In this document: positions 34,956-46,351 of the stretch, piece after piece
Layout: the number at the start of each line of letters is the position of its first letter
How positions within the stretch are numbered: the first letter of the stretch is position 1
Assembly (NCBI RefSeq): GCF_031834595.1
Contig: NZ_CP115541.1
Coordinates: forward strand, 3,280,501-3,344,500
Direction: 5' to 3'
DNA length: 64,000 nt
Source of the DNA: Stenotrophomonas oahuensis
GTDB lineage: Bacteria > Pseudomonadota > Gammaproteobacteria > Xanthomonadales > Xanthomonadaceae
Translations under genes and position numbers: made by a program
Notes under the pieces: model-generated
The model's input: the letters and a program-made list of their open reading frames with translations, nothing else
The model's database searches: none
What the model was told of the DNA's origin: nothing

Positions 34956-35995
34956 TTCCGTTGCCGTTGGCGTTTGGCGCGCCGCTGCTCACTGCGAAGA
35001 TCCGCACCGTCCCCGAAGATTTCCAGGTCGATGAACTGCCGGCGTTCGAGCCGAGCGGCGAGGGCGAGCATCTGCTGCTGACCGTGTGCAAGCGCGGGGC
35101 CAACACCGTGCATGTAGCCAAGCAGATCGCGCGCTGGGCGGGCCTGCCGGAGATGGGCGTCAGCTATGCCGGCATGAAGGACCGCCACGCGGTGACGACA
35201 CAGCGCTTCAGCGTGCACCTGCCCAAGCGGGTGGCACCGGATCCGGCGCTGCTCAACGATGCCGAGATCGAGGTGCTGGAATCGACCTGGCACAACCGCA
35301 AGCTGCAGCGCGGCGCGCTGGCCGGCAACCGTTTCAAGCTGGTGCTGCGTGACATACAGGGCGATGCCGGTCTGATCGACGCGCGTCTGGCGCAGATTGC
35401 CGTGCGCGGGCTGCCGAACTGGTTCGGTGAGCAGCGTTTCGGCCGCGACGGCGGCAACGTGCCCGCTGCGTTGGCGATGTTCCAGGGCCGGCGCATGCGC
35501 AAGGACCAGCGTTCATTGCTGTTGTCGGCTGCACGTTCGGCGCTGTTCAACCAGGTGTTGGCGGCGCGGGTGGAGCAGGGCAACTGGGACAGCGCGCTGG
35601 ACGGCGAGGTCTGGATGCTGGACGGCAGTCGCAGCGTATTCGGCCCGGAAGCGTGGAGTGACGCGCTGGCCGAGCGCCTCGCGCGTTTCGATATCCACCC
35701 CAGCGGCCCGTTGTGGGGCGAGGGTGAGCTGCGCAGCACGGGCGATGCCGCCGCGCTGGAGCTGGGCGCGATCAGCGACGAGCAGTCGCTGCAGCTACGC
35801 GCCGGGCTGGAAGATGCGCGCCTGAAGCAGGAGCGGCGTGCGCTGCGCCTGCGCCCGGCGTTGATGCAGCACCAGTGGCTGCAGCCGGATGTGCTGGAAC
35901 TGTCGTTCGCACTGCCGCCGGGGTGTTATGCCACTGCGGTGCTGCACGAGCTGGGCCCGGTGCAGGACGTAGGCGGCGTTACCTCGGGCGATTGA
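34952..35995 (+). CDS. truD: tRNA pseudouridine(13) synthase TruD
   Basis: A pseudouridine synthase (347 aa) modifying U13 of tRNA-Glu. The catalytic Asp lies in [14 protein letters not shown] near residue 75, with [20 protein letters not shown] at the N-terminus and [16 protein letters not shown] near 155. The GTG start overlaps the ispF stop (GTGA), so translation is coupled. The order ispD-ispF-truD-surE-pcm is the standard gammaproteobacterial one, here interrupted by smrA on the other strand. Confidence 0.95.
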   Translation: MIPLPLAFGAPLLTAKIRTVPEDFQVDELPAFEPSGEGEHLLLTVCKRGANTVHVAKQIARWAGLPEMGVSYAGMKDRHAVTTQRFSVHLPKRVAPDPALLNDAEIEVLESTWHNRKLQRGALAGNRFKLVLRDIQGDAGLIDARLAQIAVRGLPNWFGEQRFGRDGGNVPAALAMFQGRRMRKDQRSLLLSAARSALFNQVLAARVEQGNWDSALDGEVWMLDGSRSVFGPEAWSDALAERLARFDIHPSGPLWGEGELRSTGDAAALELGAISDEQSLQLRAGLEDARLKQERRALRLRPALMQHQWLQPDVLELSFALPPGCYATAVLHELGPVQDVGGVTSGD

Positions 35996-36004
35996 ACACC
36001 GCGC

Positions 36005-36070
36005 GGACGCGCATGGCGCGTCCCTACAGGTCGCGCGACCAAGGGTCGTAGTGACGCGCCATGCGCGTCA
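36005..36070. repeat. Inverted pair of GTAG REP elements
   Basis: Unit GGACGCGCATGGCGCGTCC with mirrored GTAG (36005-36027) faces a GTAG unit of the TGACGCGCCATGCGCGTCA type (36048-36070), between the convergent truD and smrA. Confidence 0.87.
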
Positions 36071-36107
36071 ACGCCATCCGTGGTCGCCCGACCCACCGCC
36101 AAACGCG

Positions 36108-36647
36108 TCACCGGTTCGCCAACAACACCAGCACCGCCCCGGTCCCGCCTTGCCCCGGCGGGGCCGAATGAAACGCCAGCACGTCATTGCGCTGCCGCAG
36201 CAGCCGGTCGACCAGGTTCTTCAACACCGGCGCACCGCCATCGGACTGCAGCCCTTTGCCATGAATGATGCGCACGCAGCCATGGTCATGCGCGTGGGCA
36301 TCGGCCAGGAACTGGCGCAGCAGGTTCTCGGCCTGCGCCGCGGTCGCCCCGTGCAGGTCCAGTTCGTCCTGCACCGAGTACTGCCCGCGCTTGAGCCGCT
36401 GGAACATCCGCGCCGGCAGGTTCTCGCGCCGGTAGCTGGCGGTGTCGCCGGCCTCCAGCGGTGAACTGCTGCGCAGCAGCTGCGCGAACTCGCCCCGGGC
36501 CTCGGCATCGTCCTGTTCAGCCATGCGCGCGCGCGGCTTGGGGCGCGGCGTGGCCGGCGGAGCCGCCACCGGCTTGCGCAGGGGCTTCACTTCGCCAATG
36601 GCCGCGCGGAACAGGGCAGCCGGATCTTCGTCTTCAGAATGTGACAT
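36108..36647 (-). CDS. smrA: Smr-domain protein (SmrA-like)
   Basis: A 179-residue protein. The N-terminal half is a Pro/Arg-rich linker (KPRARMAEQDDAEARGEFAQ). The Smr domain occupies about 85-178 with the marks ELDLHGATAAQAENLLRQFL and CVRIIHGKGLQSDGG, ending in GGTGAVLVLL. Smr domains outside MutS2 act as nicking endonucleases on DNA or RNA. The DLHG and HGKG elements are intact. It is divergent from surE. Confidence 0.9.
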   Translation of the reverse strand: MSHSEDEDPAALFRAAIGEVKPLRKPVAAPPATPRPKPRARMAEQDDAEARGEFAQLLRSSSPLEAGDTASYRRENLPARMFQRLKRGQYSVQDELDLHGATAAQAENLLRQFLADAHAHDHGCVRIIHGKGLQSDGGAPVLKNLVDRLLRQRNDVLAFHSAPPGQGGTGAVLVLLANR

Positions 36648-36834
36648 GCGTACAGCCTAATGTGCTGAATCGGCGCTGCCTACCTTTCGGCAGGGTAGGA
36701 CGATCTGTCCGCATGCGGCACAATAGCGGACGCACTTGCGTGGCGGGTGATCCCGGGAGAGGGGAGTGCCGGTCGCGCCAACGCAGCAGAGTGATGGAAT
36801 CGAAGTCTTGAAAAATCAAGCGGTTAAATCGGAG

Positions 36835-37614
36835 ATGCGCATCCTGGTCAGCAACGACGACGGTGTCGATGCGCCGGGCATCCGGATGCTCGCCAGCGTG
36901 TTGCGCCAGGCCGGGCATGAAGTCATGGTGGTCGCCCCCGACCGCGACCGTTCCGGGGCCAGCAACTCGCTCACCCTGGATCTGCCGATCCGCACCAAGC
37001 GCATCGACCACTACACCTGCGCGGTCGCCGGCACCCCGACCGACTGCGTCCACCTGGCCCTGACCGGCATGCTCGACTACGAGCCGGACATCGTGGTGTC
37101 GGGCATCAACAACGCCGCCAACCTGGGCGACGACGTCATCTATTCCGGTACCGTGTCGGCGGCGATGGAAGGTCGCTTCCTCGGTCTGCCCGCGGTGGCC
37201 ATGTCGCTGGTCTCGCACAACCACGACCCGAAGCACTTTGAAACCGCTGCCCGTGCCGCGGTGGAAATCGTGACCCGCCTGAAAGCCGACCCGCTGCCGG
37301 CCGACACCATCCTCAACGTCAACGTGCCGGATCTGCCGTGGGATGAGGTGAAGGGTTTCGAAGTCACCCGCCTGGGCAACCGTCACCGCGCCGAGGGCTG
37401 CATTCCGCAGCGCGACCCGCGCGGCAATGAAGTGTTCTGGATCGGCCCGGCCGGCCGTGAACAGGACTCAGGCCCCGGCACCGATTTCCACGCCGTGCGC
37501 AGCGGCCATATCTCGATCACTCCGATCCAGGTGGATCTGACCCGCTACCAGGCACTGGAGAAAGTGGCCAGCTGGGTCGGCGGGCTGACCGCCGCGCTGG
37601 ACCGTCCGGCATGA
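36835..37614 (+). CDS. surE: 5'/3'-nucleotidase SurE
   Basis: A metal-dependent survival-protein phosphatase (259 aa) acting on nucleoside monophosphates. The metal site is [16 protein letters not shown] at the N-terminus; also visible are [25 protein letters not shown] and [23 protein letters not shown] 36835 gives the usual length of 259; a GGAG overlaps it closely, so the ribosome site is unusual. Its stop overlaps the pcm ATG (ATGA). Confidence 0.95.
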   Translation: MRILVSNDDGVDAPGIRMLASVLRQAGHEVMVVAPDRDRSGASNSLTLDLPIRTKRIDHYTCAVAGTPTDCVHLALTGMLDYEPDIVVSGINNAANLGDDVIYSGTVSAAMEGRFLGLPAVAMSLVSHNHDPKHFETAARAAVEIVTRLKADPLPADTILNVNVPDLPWDEVKGFEVTRLGNRHRAEGCIPQRDPRGNEVFWIGPAGREQDSGPGTDFHAVRSGHISITPIQVDLTRYQALEKVASWVGGLTAALDRPA

Positions 37615-38288
37615 GCCAGCGTCTGCGCCTGCAACCGGAAGCGGTCGGCATCGGCATGACCTCGCAGCGTGTGCGCGACCGTCTGGTCGACCGCCTGCGC
37701 GAAAGTGGCATCACTGACGAAGCCACACTCAACGCCATCCGCGTGGTGCCGCGCCATCTGTTCATCGATGAAGCACTGGCCTCGCGTGCCTATGAAGACA
37801 CCGCGCTGCCAATCGGCCACGGCCAGACCATCTCCCAGCCGTGGGTGGTCGCGCGCATGACCGAAGCGGTGCTGCAGACCGCGCCAAAGAAGGTGCTGGA
37901 AGTGGGCACCGGTTCGGGCTACCAGGCGGCTGTGCTGGGCGCGCTGGGCCTGGAGGTCTACACGGTGGAACGCATTGGCGACCTGCTGCGGCAGGCCCGC
38001 AAGCGTTTCCGCGCGTTGGGCATGAACATCCGCAGCAAGCATGACGACGGCCGTATCGGCTGGGCCGAACATGGCCCCTTCGATGCCATCGTGGTCACCG
38101 CGGCCGCGCCGGCGCTGGTCGACGCGCTGATCGAGCAGCTGGCGGTTGGCGGGCGACTGGTCGCCCCGGTCGGCGGGCCTGGCGCGCAGTCGCTGATCCA
38201 GCTGACCCGCCGCGAAGACGGCAGTGTGGCGCAGGAGGTATTGGCGCCGGTCACGTTCGTCCCCCTGCTGTCTGGCATGCTGGACTGA
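37611..38288 (+). CDS. pcm: Protein-L-isoaspartate O-methyltransferase
   Basis: A repair methyltransferase (225 aa) for damaged Asp/Asn residues. Visible: [58 protein letters not shown] and the SAM-binding [18 protein letters not shown]. It is coupled to surE by a four-base overlap, the normal stress-repair arrangement. Confidence 0.96.
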   Translation: MSQRLRLQPEAVGIGMTSQRVRDRLVDRLRESGITDEATLNAIRVVPRHLFIDEALASRAYEDTALPIGHGQTISQPWVVARMTEAVLQTAPKKVLEVGTGSGYQAAVLGALGLEVYTVERIGDLLRQARKRFRALGMNIRSKHDDGRIGWAEHGPFDAIVVTAAAPALVDALIEQLAVGGRLVAPVGGPGAQSLIQLTRREDGSVAQEVLAPVTFVPLLSGMLD

Positions 38289-38307
38289 ATTCAAGGAGCT
38301 GCGTTTC

Positions 38308-38922
38308 ATGAAGATTTTTGGTCCGCTGTACGAGCGGGCAATGAAGTGGGCCGCGCACGAGCGCGCCCCGACCTATCTCACCGTGCTGAGCTTCGTTGAA
38401 GCGATCATCTTCCCGGTCATGCCGGAAGTGATGCTGGCCCCCATGTGCGTGGCCCAGCCCAAGCGCGGCTGGTGGTTCGCCACCCTCAGCTTGGCCGGCT
38501 CCATGGCCGGTGCGCTGGTGGGCTATGCACTGGGGCACTTCGCCTTTGAAGCGATCAAGCCGCTGTTCGCCGCGCTTGGCATGCTGCCCAGCATCGAAGG
38601 CGGCATCGCCATCGTGCAGGAAAAAATGGCCGAGTCGCCGTGGGCGGTGTTCACCTTCCTGGTGCTGGGCGGCTTCATGCCCATCCCGATGAAGGTCTTC
38701 ACCTGGGCCTCGGGTATTGTCGGCGTGCCGATGCCGCAGTACGTGTTGAGCATGCTGATCGGCCGTGGCAAGCGCGTATACGTGCTGGCCGCGGTGATCC
38801 GCATCGGTGGCGCGCGCGCCGAAGCGGCGTTACGTCGTTGGATCGAACCGCTGGGCTGGATCGCCACCGCGCTGGTGGTGCTGCTGATTGGCTGGCTTGT
38901 CTGGAGGGCAAAATTCGCATGA
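38308..38922 (+). CDS. YqaA-family (DedA/VTT-like) membrane protein
   Basis: A 204-residue inner-membrane protein of the YqaA family within the DedA/SNARE-associated superfamily. Visible: VLSFVEAIIFPVMPEVMLAP near residue 30, LAGSMAGALVGYALGHFAFE near 65 and GFMPIPMKVFTWASGIVGVP near 125, with 4-5 membrane segments. DedA-type proteins help move phospholipids or keep membrane potential; the role of YqaA is not defined. AAGGAG precedes ATG 38308. The stop overlaps the next start (ATGA). Confidence 0.9.
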   Translation: MKIFGPLYERAMKWAAHERAPTYLTVLSFVEAIIFPVMPEVMLAPMCVAQPKRGWWFATLSLAGSMAGALVGYALGHFAFEAIKPLFAALGMLPSIEGGIAIVQEKMAESPWAVFTFLVLGGFMPIPMKVFTWASGIVGVPMPQYVLSMLIGRGKRVYVLAAVIRIGGARAEAALRRWIEPLGWIATALVVLLIGWLVWRAKFA

Positions 38923-39698
38923 GTGCACAGCGTTGGAACACCGGGTTGAAGCTGGCTGCGGCCGTGGCCGTTGCCGTCACCCTGAGTGCCTGCGGCACCG
39001 CCACCGTGGTCAAGTCCTCCGGCAGCCGCGGCGGCCACAGCACGCCGCAGACTTCGGTCGCCAAGCCTGGGCAGACCGCCACCGTGCGCAAGGGCGACAC
39101 CCTGTATGCGCTGGCGCGCATCCACAACATCACCCCGCGTGATCTGGCCTCATGGAACGGGCTGAGCGAGCCCTACACCATCTATCCGGGCCAGCAGATC
39201 CGCCTGTATCCGGGTGGCAGCACCCCGGGCCGTGCCCCGACCACGGTGGTCACCGCCCCGCGTCCGGGCACCAGCACGCCGGCTCCGACGCCCGCGCCAG
39301 TGCCGACCAATACCCCGGTCAAGAACAACATCAACTGGCGCTGGCCGGCCGATGGCGCGCTGGTCGGCCGCTACGTGGCGGCTGACGTGACCAAGCAGGG
39401 CATCGACATTGCCGGCACCAGCGGCCAGCCGGTACGGGCCACCGCGCCGGGCGTGGTGGTGTATTCCGGTGCCGGTCTGGTCGGCTTCGGTGAGCTGATC
39501 ATCATCAAGCACAACGAGCAGTGGCTGTCGGCCTATGGCCACAACCGCAAGCGGCTGGTCAATGAAGGCCAGAACGTGAAGGCCGGCGAGCAGATCGCGG
39601 AAATGGGCCGCACCGGCACCACCCGCGACATGCTGCACTTCGAGATCCGCTACAACGGCAAGCCGGTCGATCCGCAGCAGTACCTGCCGGCGCGCTGA
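38919..39698 (+). CDS. nlpD: LysM/M23 lipoprotein, NlpD-like
   Basis: A 259-residue outer-membrane lipoprotein that activates septal amidases. Lipobox TLSAC at Cys25; LysM domain about 50-95 (TVRKGDTLYALARIHNITPR, IYPGQQIRLYP); Pro/Thr linker; M23 domain about 140-258 with GIDIAGTSGQPVRATAPGVV and LSAYGHNRKRLVNEGQNVKA. Catalytic His and Asp positions are partly replaced (KQGIDIAG in place of HxGxD), as in NlpD/EnvC activators without hydrolase activity. In many gammaproteobacteria rpoS follows; here a REP pair and an unrelated gene do. Confidence 0.92.
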   Translation: MSAQRWNTGLKLAAAVAVAVTLSACGTATVVKSSGSRGGHSTPQTSVAKPGQTATVRKGDTLYALARIHNITPRDLASWNGLSEPYTIYPGQQIRLYPGGSTPGRAPTTVVTAPRPGTSTPAPTPAPVPTNTPVKNNINWRWPADGALVGRYVAADVTKQGIDIAGTSGQPVRATAPGVVVYSGAGLVGFGELIIIKHNEQWLSAYGHNRKRLVNEGQNVKAGEQIAEMGRTGTTRDMLHFEIRYNGKPVDPQQYLPAR

Positions 39699-39716
39699 CC
39701 GGTCCGGCATCCGGAT

Positions 39717-39792
39717 GGACACGCATGGCGTGTCCCTACGGGGGCGATCAAACAGGGTGGGGGGAACGGGTAGGGACACGCCATGCGTGTCC
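39717..39792. repeat. Inverted pair of GTAG REP elements
   Basis: Unit GGACACGCATGGCGTGTCC (39717-39739) faces a GTAG unit of the GGACACGCCATGCGTGTCC type (39770-39792), between convergent genes. Confidence 0.88.
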
Positions 39793-39816
39793 GCGGCGGG
39801 GCCGGATCGCCCCGAA

Positions 39817-40191
39817 TCAACCCGCCAACATGAACGCGGCGGCGACCTTGCGGCCTTCACCGGCCAGCACGTTGTACGTGCTGGCTGCCGAGGGGTTGTT
39901 CATCACCTCGAGCCCGACGCCGCGGCTCAGGCAGTAGCCCAGCACCTGCGCCGAGGGAAACACCTGGCGGTCACCGGTACCCAGAAGAATCACCTCCGGG
40001 CCCAGCGCCAGCACCGGCTCCAGGTCAGCCACGGTCAAGGCCGCGCCTACCGCCACCGGCCAGTTTTCCACCAGCCGGTCCGGGGTCACGATGAAGCTCG
40101 TGCCCAGCACCTTGTCGTTCACCGTGGCGCTGTGGCCACTGGCCGCGCGCAGGGTGTAGGCATAATCCGGCAGTTCCTGACTGAGCTGCAT
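39817..40191 (-). CDS. Mth938-like domain protein
   Basis: A 124-residue protein of the Mth938/DUF498 (NDUFAF3-like) family. Visible: LGTSFIVTPDRLVENWPV near residue 30, LEPVLALGPEVILLGTGDRQ near 57 and YCLSRGVGLEVMNNPSAAST near 85. The family's molecular role is uncertain; the mitochondrial homologue helps complex I assembly. It lies 7 bases downstream of yhbY on the same strand and is likely co-transcribed. Confidence 0.9.
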   Translation of the reverse strand: MQLSQELPDYAYTLRAASGHSATVNDKVLGTSFIVTPDRLVENWPVAVGAALTVADLEPVLALGPEVILLGTGDRQVFPSAQVLGYCLSRGVGLEVMNNPSAASTYNVLAGEGRKVAAAFMLAG

Positions 40192-40198
40192 GGCTGGC

Positions 40199-40504
40199 TC
40201 AGCCGCGCGGCAGCACGATCGTGCGCTGTTCCTTGCTCGGGCGGTAGAGCACGGCGGTGTGGCCGATGCGCTGCACCAGCGCGCTGCCCGTGGCTTCGGT
40301 CAGCTCGGCGATCATGGCGTCGCGGGTGTCGCGGTCGTCTGCGCCGACCTTCACCTTCACCAGTTCATGGCGCTCCAGTACCTCCTCCAGCTCAGCCAGG
40401 AAGGCCGGGGTGATCCCCTTTCCGCCGATCTGCAGCAGGGCTTTCAGATCGTGGGCTTGGCCGCGGAGGAAGCGGGTCTGGGCGGAGGTGAGGGTAGTAG
40501 ACAT
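40199..40504 (-). CDS. yhbY: YhbY-type CRM-domain ribosome assembly factor
   Basis: A 101-residue CRM-domain RNA-binding protein linked to the 50S precursor. FLRGQAHDLKALLQIGGKGI carries the conserved GxxG-type loop (GGKG), followed by HELVKVKVGADDRDTRDAMI. It is divergent from rlmE with 65 bases between, the same arrangement as in E. coli (yhbY/rlmE/ftsH). Confidence 0.94.
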   Translation of the reverse strand: MSTTLTSAQTRFLRGQAHDLKALLQIGGKGITPAFLAELEEVLERHELVKVKVGADDRDTRDAMIAELTEATGSALVQRIGHTAVLYRPSKEQRTIVLPRG

Positions 40505-40569
40505 TCAGGAACGGACGGTTAATCAGGGCGATCAGGGTATCATGACCATCCCACAAGGCCCCAAGTCCC

Positions 40570-41202
40570 ATGGCAACGCGCAGCAAAAGCAGTCAACGTT
40601 GGTTGAAAGAGCACTTTTCCGACCCCTTCGTGAAGAAGGCCCAGGCCGAGGGCATGCGTTCGCGCGCCGCCTATAAACTGGAGGAACTGCTCGAACGTGA
40701 CCGCCTGCTGAAGCCGCACATGGTGGTGGTCGACCTCGGGGCCGCCCCCGGGGGCTGGTCGCAGCAGGTCCGCCGCCAGATCGGCGACACCGGCCGGGTC
40801 CTGGCCTTGGACATCCTGGAGATGCCGCCGCTGGCCGGGGTCGAGTTCCTTCACGGCGATTTCAGGGAACAGTCGGTCCTATCTGAGTTTGAAGCCATGC
40901 TGGGCGACCAGCCGGTGGACCTTGTGCTTTCCGACATGGCCCCCAATAAGAGTGGCATGGACGCGGTGGACCAGCCGCGGATGATGCACCTGGCCGAGCT
41001 GGCGTTGGACTTTGCCGACAACCATCTCAAGCCGGGTGGCGCGTTCCTGATCAAGCTGTTCCAGGGCGTGGGCTTTGACGACTACGTGCGTGAAATGCGC
41101 CGGCGGTACGACAAGGTGGTGATCCGCAAGCCTGAAGCCTCGCGTAAGCGCTCGCCCGAGGTCTATGCCCTGGGGCAGGGCAAACGCCCCCAGATCAAGT
41201 AA
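40570..41202 (+). CDS. rlmE: 23S rRNA (U2552) 2'-O-methyltransferase RlmE
   Basis: A 210-residue SAM-dependent methyltransferase (FtsJ/RrmJ). Visible: [20 protein letters not shown] with the catalytic Lys, [14 protein letters not shown] for SAM binding, [20 protein letters not shown] with the catalytic Asp, and [14 protein letters not shown] with the second Lys. ftsH follows after 47 bases. Confidence 0.96.
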   Translation: MATRSKSSQRWLKEHFSDPFVKKAQAEGMRSRAAYKLEELLERDRLLKPHMVVVDLGAAPGGWSQQVRRQIGDTGRVLALDILEMPPLAGVEFLHGDFREQSVLSEFEAMLGDQPVDLVLSDMAPNKSGMDAVDQPRMMHLAELALDFADNHLKPGGAFLIKLFQGVGFDDYVREMRRRYDKVVIRKPEASRKRSPEVYALGQGKRPQIK

Positions 41203-41249
41203 GCTCGACCATACCAATCGCGTCAGGCATTAGAGGAACCACGGAGCCA

Positions 41250-43199
<1,950 letters not shown>

Positions 43200-43217
43200 G
43201 CAGGATTGCGTGACATC

Positions 43218-43243
43218 GGAAGGCCGGGGCAACCCGGCCTTCC
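43218..43243. terminator. Hairpin after ftsH
   Basis: A perfect 11-pair stem GGAAGGCCGGG/CCCGGCCTTCC closed by a GCAA tetraloop, 18 bases past the ftsH stop. There is no T run, so it may stabilise the 3' end rather than terminate. Confidence 0.65.
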
Positions 43244-43259
43244 TCATCTGGAAACTCCC

Positions 43260-43442
43260 ATGTCCACCCCACCGCCCCCGATCTCGCACACCACCGAAAT
43301 GGTGATCGCCACCGTCGTCGGTGCCGCCATCGGCCTGACCACGGAAAACTACCTGCTCGGCATCGGTATCGGTGTGGCTCTTGGCATCGGCCTGAGCGTG
43401 GCCAAGACCCTGTACGTGGATTACAAGCGCCGCAAAGGCTGA
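43260..43442 (+). CDS. Small glycine-zipper membrane protein (60 aa)
   Basis: A 60-residue protein with a hydrophobic stretch holding repeated small residues (MVIATVVGAAIGL, then LLGIGIGVALGIGLSVA) and a basic C-terminus (YVDYKRRKG). This looks like one helical hairpin in the inner membrane. No family recognised. It stands between ftsH and a secreted protein on the same strand; coordinates were set from the Met preceding the STPPPPIS segment. Confidence 0.6.
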   Translation: MSTPPPPISHTTEMVIATVVGAAIGLTTENYLLGIGIGVALGIGLSVAKTLYVDYKRRKG

Positions 43443-43531
43443 TGCTCCCTTGCGCGCAGGTGCCGCAATCGGCACGATGCGCGGGCACGGTCGCATGACG
43501 CGGCCGTGTTCAACATTCCAGGGGGAATACC

Positions 43532-44026
43532 ATGCGTCATCCGATCCGCGCGGCCGCTGCCGTGCTGTTGTGCTGTGCCTCGCCCGCGTTCGCTGGCACC
43601 GTCCAGGTGCAGGACCCGGTCCCGTTCTCTGAAAGCGCCTTCATTGCAGACAACATCAAAGACGAGTGCCGCATGGGCGCGCAGCTGGCAACCGCGTTGG
43701 GCAACAACGCCGAAACGTTCGGCAACACCATTGCCTTCGCCGCCGAGCCGACGACCGACGGTCGGGTCTTGAAGCTGGAAATCGTCGAAGCGCAGAGCGC
43801 CCGCACCGGCTTCAACCACTACAAGTCGGCCACCGTGCGCGGCGTATTGATGGATGACGGCCAGAAGGTGGCCACGGTGACGGCGCGGCGGATTTCCCGC
43901 GGCGGTGCCGGTGGCATGTTCAAGGGTTCGTGCGACGTGCTTGAGCGCGTGGTTTACGCCATCGGCAGCGACCTGGCCGAATGGCTGGCCAACCCGACCG
44001 ACGACGCCAAGCTCGGCGATTTCTGA
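43532..44026 (+). CDS. Hypothetical periplasmic protein (164 aa)
   Basis: A 164-residue protein with a Sec signal peptide (residues 1-21, cleaved after AFA). The mature part has VPFSESAFIADNIKDECRMG, RVLKLEIVEAQSARTG and RRISRGGAGGMFKGSCDVLE, with two cysteines that could pair in the periplasm. GGGGG precedes the start at about 8 bases. I do not recognise the family or role. It is followed by folP, but the functions appear unrelated. Confidence 0.65.
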   Translation: MRHPIRAAAAVLLCCASPAFAGTVQVQDPVPFSESAFIADNIKDECRMGAQLATALGNNAETFGNTIAFAAEPTTDGRVLKLEIVEAQSARTGFNHYKSATVRGVLMDDGQKVATVTARRISRGGAGGMFKGSCDVLERVVYAIGSDLAEWLANPTDDAKLGDF

Positions 44027-44082
44027 CGGTTCCCCGGAGGCGCCGGCGTAAACTATGCGCTGGCGTACTTCGTGGATGGCCC

Positions 44083-44982
44083 ATGTTCGATACTTCTCCC
44101 CAGCTGGACTGCGGCGGCCGCGTGCTGCGACTGGATCGCCCGCGTGTGATGGGCATCGTCAATGTCACCCCGGATTCGTTCTCCGACGGTGGCGCACACG
44201 ACACCACCGACGCGGCAGTGGCCCATGGCCTGCAGCTGGTGGCGGAAGGGGCCGACCTGCTCGATATCGGCGGGGAATCCACCCGCCCCGGTGCCGCGCC
44301 GGTGTCGGTGGAAGAGGAGCTGCGCCGGGTCGTGCCGGTGATCCAGGCGTTGGCCGAACGCACACAGGTGCCGCTCAGCGTGGACACCTTCAAACCCGAG
44401 GTGATGCGTGCGGCCGTGGCCGCCGGTGCCGGCATGATCAACGACATCCACGCCCTGCGTCAGGACGGTGCGCTGGCGGCCGCCGCCGAACTTGGCGTGC
44501 CGGTGGTGCTGATGCACATGCAGGGCGAGCCGGGCAGCATGCAGGACACCCCGCAGTACGACGACGTGGTCGCCGAGGTGCATCGTTTCCTGGCCGAGCG
44601 CATGTTCTCGGCGGAAATGGCCGGCATCGCCAAGAAGAACCTGGTCATCGACCTGGGCTTCGGCTTCGGCAAGACCACCGAACACAACATGACCCTGCTG
44701 GCCCGCTCCGAGCGCTTCGTGGAGCTGGGCGTGCCGATGCTGGCCGGACTGTCGCGCAAGCGCAGCATCGGCGAGCTCACCGGGCGCGAACAGCCACGTG
44801 ACCGCGTGGCCGGTTCGGTCGCCGCACACCTGATCGCCGCCCAGCGCGGCGCGACGATCCTGCGCGTGCACGACGTGGCTGCCACGGTCGATGCGCTCAA
44901 AATCTGGGCCGCCGTCGATGCCGTGCCGGCTCCGCGTGTGGCCGCCGCCCCGGCGATGCCGCGCTGGCCGGACGAGGATTGA
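44083..44982 (+). CDS. folP: Dihydropteroate synthase
   Basis: A folate pathway enzyme (299 aa) and the sulfonamide target. Visible: [75 protein letters not shown] and the final [15 protein letters not shown]. All pterin and pABA contact motifs appear normal. Start 44083 has only a weak ribosome site. The stop TGA overlaps the miaA ATG by one base. Confidence 0.95.
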   Translation: MFDTSPQLDCGGRVLRLDRPRVMGIVNVTPDSFSDGGAHDTTDAAVAHGLQLVAEGADLLDIGGESTRPGAAPVSVEEELRRVVPVIQALAERTQVPLSVDTFKPEVMRAAVAAGAGMINDIHALRQDGALAAAAELGVPVVLMHMQGEPGSMQDTPQYDDVVAEVHRFLAERMFSAEMAGIAKKNLVIDLGFGFGKTTEHNMTLLARSERFVELGVPMLAGLSRKRSIGELTGREQPRDRVAGSVAAHLIAAQRGATILRVHDVAATVDALKIWAAVDAVPAPRVAAAPAMPRWPDED

Positions 44983-45935
44983 TGGCCGTCGACCAGCGAC
45001 CGTTGGCGATTGCCGTGATGGGCCCGACGGCGTCGGGCAAGACCGCCACGGCCATCGCGCTGGCCCAGCAGTTGGGCGGCGAGATCGTCAGCGTGGACTC
45101 GGCGCTGGTCTATCGTGGCCTGGATATCGGCTCCGCCAAGCCCGATGCCGACGAGCGCGCGCAGGCCCCGCACCATCTGCTCGACCTGCGTGACCCGTGG
45201 CAGACCTATTCCGCTGCCGAGTTCGCCGCGGACGCGGCGCGGGTGGTGGCCGACATCGTCGCGCGGGGTCGCATGCCGATTCTGGCCGGTGGTACCGGGC
45301 TGTACTTCCGCGCCCTGCTGCAGGGCCTGTCGCCGATGCCGGCGGCGGACCCGGAGCTGCGTGCAGCCATCAGCGCAGAGGGTGAGGTGCGCGGTTGGGG
45401 CGCGCTGCATGCCGAACTGGCGCAGGTCGACCCCGCCGCCGCCGCACGCATTCACGCCACCGACCCGCAGCGCATCCAGCGGGCGCTGGAGGTGTTCCGG
45501 CTGACCGGCACCCCGATTTCCGAATGGCAGAAGCGCCCGGGCGTGGACCGGCTGCCGGTGCGCTGCCTCAAGCTGATCCTGGCCCCGCGCCAGCGCAGCA
45601 CCCTGCATCAGCGCATCGAGACCCGCTTCGACGCGATGCTCGCCAACGGCTTCCTCGATGAGGTGCGTGCGCTGCGCGCGTTGCCGCAGATGGCGGCCGT
45701 GGCCGCGCCGTTGGACCTGCCGGCGGTGCGCGCGGTGGGCTACCGCCAGGCCTGGGAATACCTGGACGGGCAGGGCACGGCCGCCGGGTTCCGTGACAAG
45801 GGCATCTATGCCACCCGCCAGCTGGCCAAGCGCCAGCTCACCTGGCTGCGCGGCGAACTTGATGCGCGCTGGTTCGACCCCCATCTGGATGCCGTAGCCC
45901 TGGCCGATGCGGTCAGTGCATTTACTGCGACCTGA
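44982..45935 (+). CDS. miaA: tRNA dimethylallyltransferase
   Basis: It prenylates A37 of tRNAs that read U-starting codons (317 aa). Visible: the P-loop [59 protein letters not shown] and [19 protein letters not shown]. The family's usual AA/QG signature [17 protein letters not shown] is at about 248. It is coupled to folP; hfq follows 108 bases later, as in E. coli miaA-hfq-hflX. Confidence 0.96.
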   Translation: MAVDQRPLAIAVMGPTASGKTATAIALAQQLGGEIVSVDSALVYRGLDIGSAKPDADERAQAPHHLLDLRDPWQTYSAAEFAADAARVVADIVARGRMPILAGGTGLYFRALLQGLSPMPAADPELRAAISAEGEVRGWGALHAELAQVDPAAAARIHATDPQRIQRALEVFRLTGTPISEWQKRPGVDRLPVRCLKLILAPRQRSTLHQRIETRFDAMLANGFLDEVRALRALPQMAAVAAPLDLPAVRAVGYRQAWEYLDGQGTAAGFRDKGIYATRQLAKRQLTWLRGELDARWFDPHLDAVALADAVSAFTAT

Positions 45936-46043
45936 ACCATGTCTTCACGCCCTCGGGGCGGTGTACCATCAATGATTCCGGTGGGCGACGGGGCCGTGAC
46001 CGCTGCCGGGCTACCCAATAAGAACAATAATGAGGAGTGTGCA

Positions 46044-46328
46044 ATGTCCAAGGGGCAATCGCTGCAGGATCCGTTTCTGAATGCACTGCGGCGCGAGCGC
46101 GTGCCGGTGTCGGTGTATCTGGTCAATGGCATCAAACTGCAGGGCACGATTGAATCGTTCGACCAGTTCGTGGTTCTGCTGCGCAATACGGTGAGCCAGA
46201 TGGTGTACAAGCACGCCATTTCCACCGTGGTGCCGGCGCGCAACGTACGGGTCGGTCCCGGTGGCGGCTATGTACAGTCCAATGACGGTGGCACCGACGG
46301 TGCCCAGGGCGATGACGACGTTGAATGA
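46044..46328 (+). CDS. hfq: RNA chaperone Hfq
   Basis: A hexameric RNA chaperone (94 aa) for small-RNA pairing. Sm1 is [20 protein letters not shown]; Sm2 contains [15 protein letters not shown] with the YKHA core. The C-terminal tail is Gly/Asp-rich and acidic. TGAGGAG lies 7 bases before the start. It is followed by hflX. The candidate small RNA at 14.95 kb would be one plausible client, if real. Confidence 0.97.
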   Translation: MSKGQSLQDPFLNALRRERVPVSVYLVNGIKLQGTIESFDQFVVLLRNTVSQMVYKHAISTVVPARNVRVGPGGGYVQSNDGGTDGAQGDDDVE

Positions 46329-46351
46329 AACAGGCAAGACCGGAGTGATGC

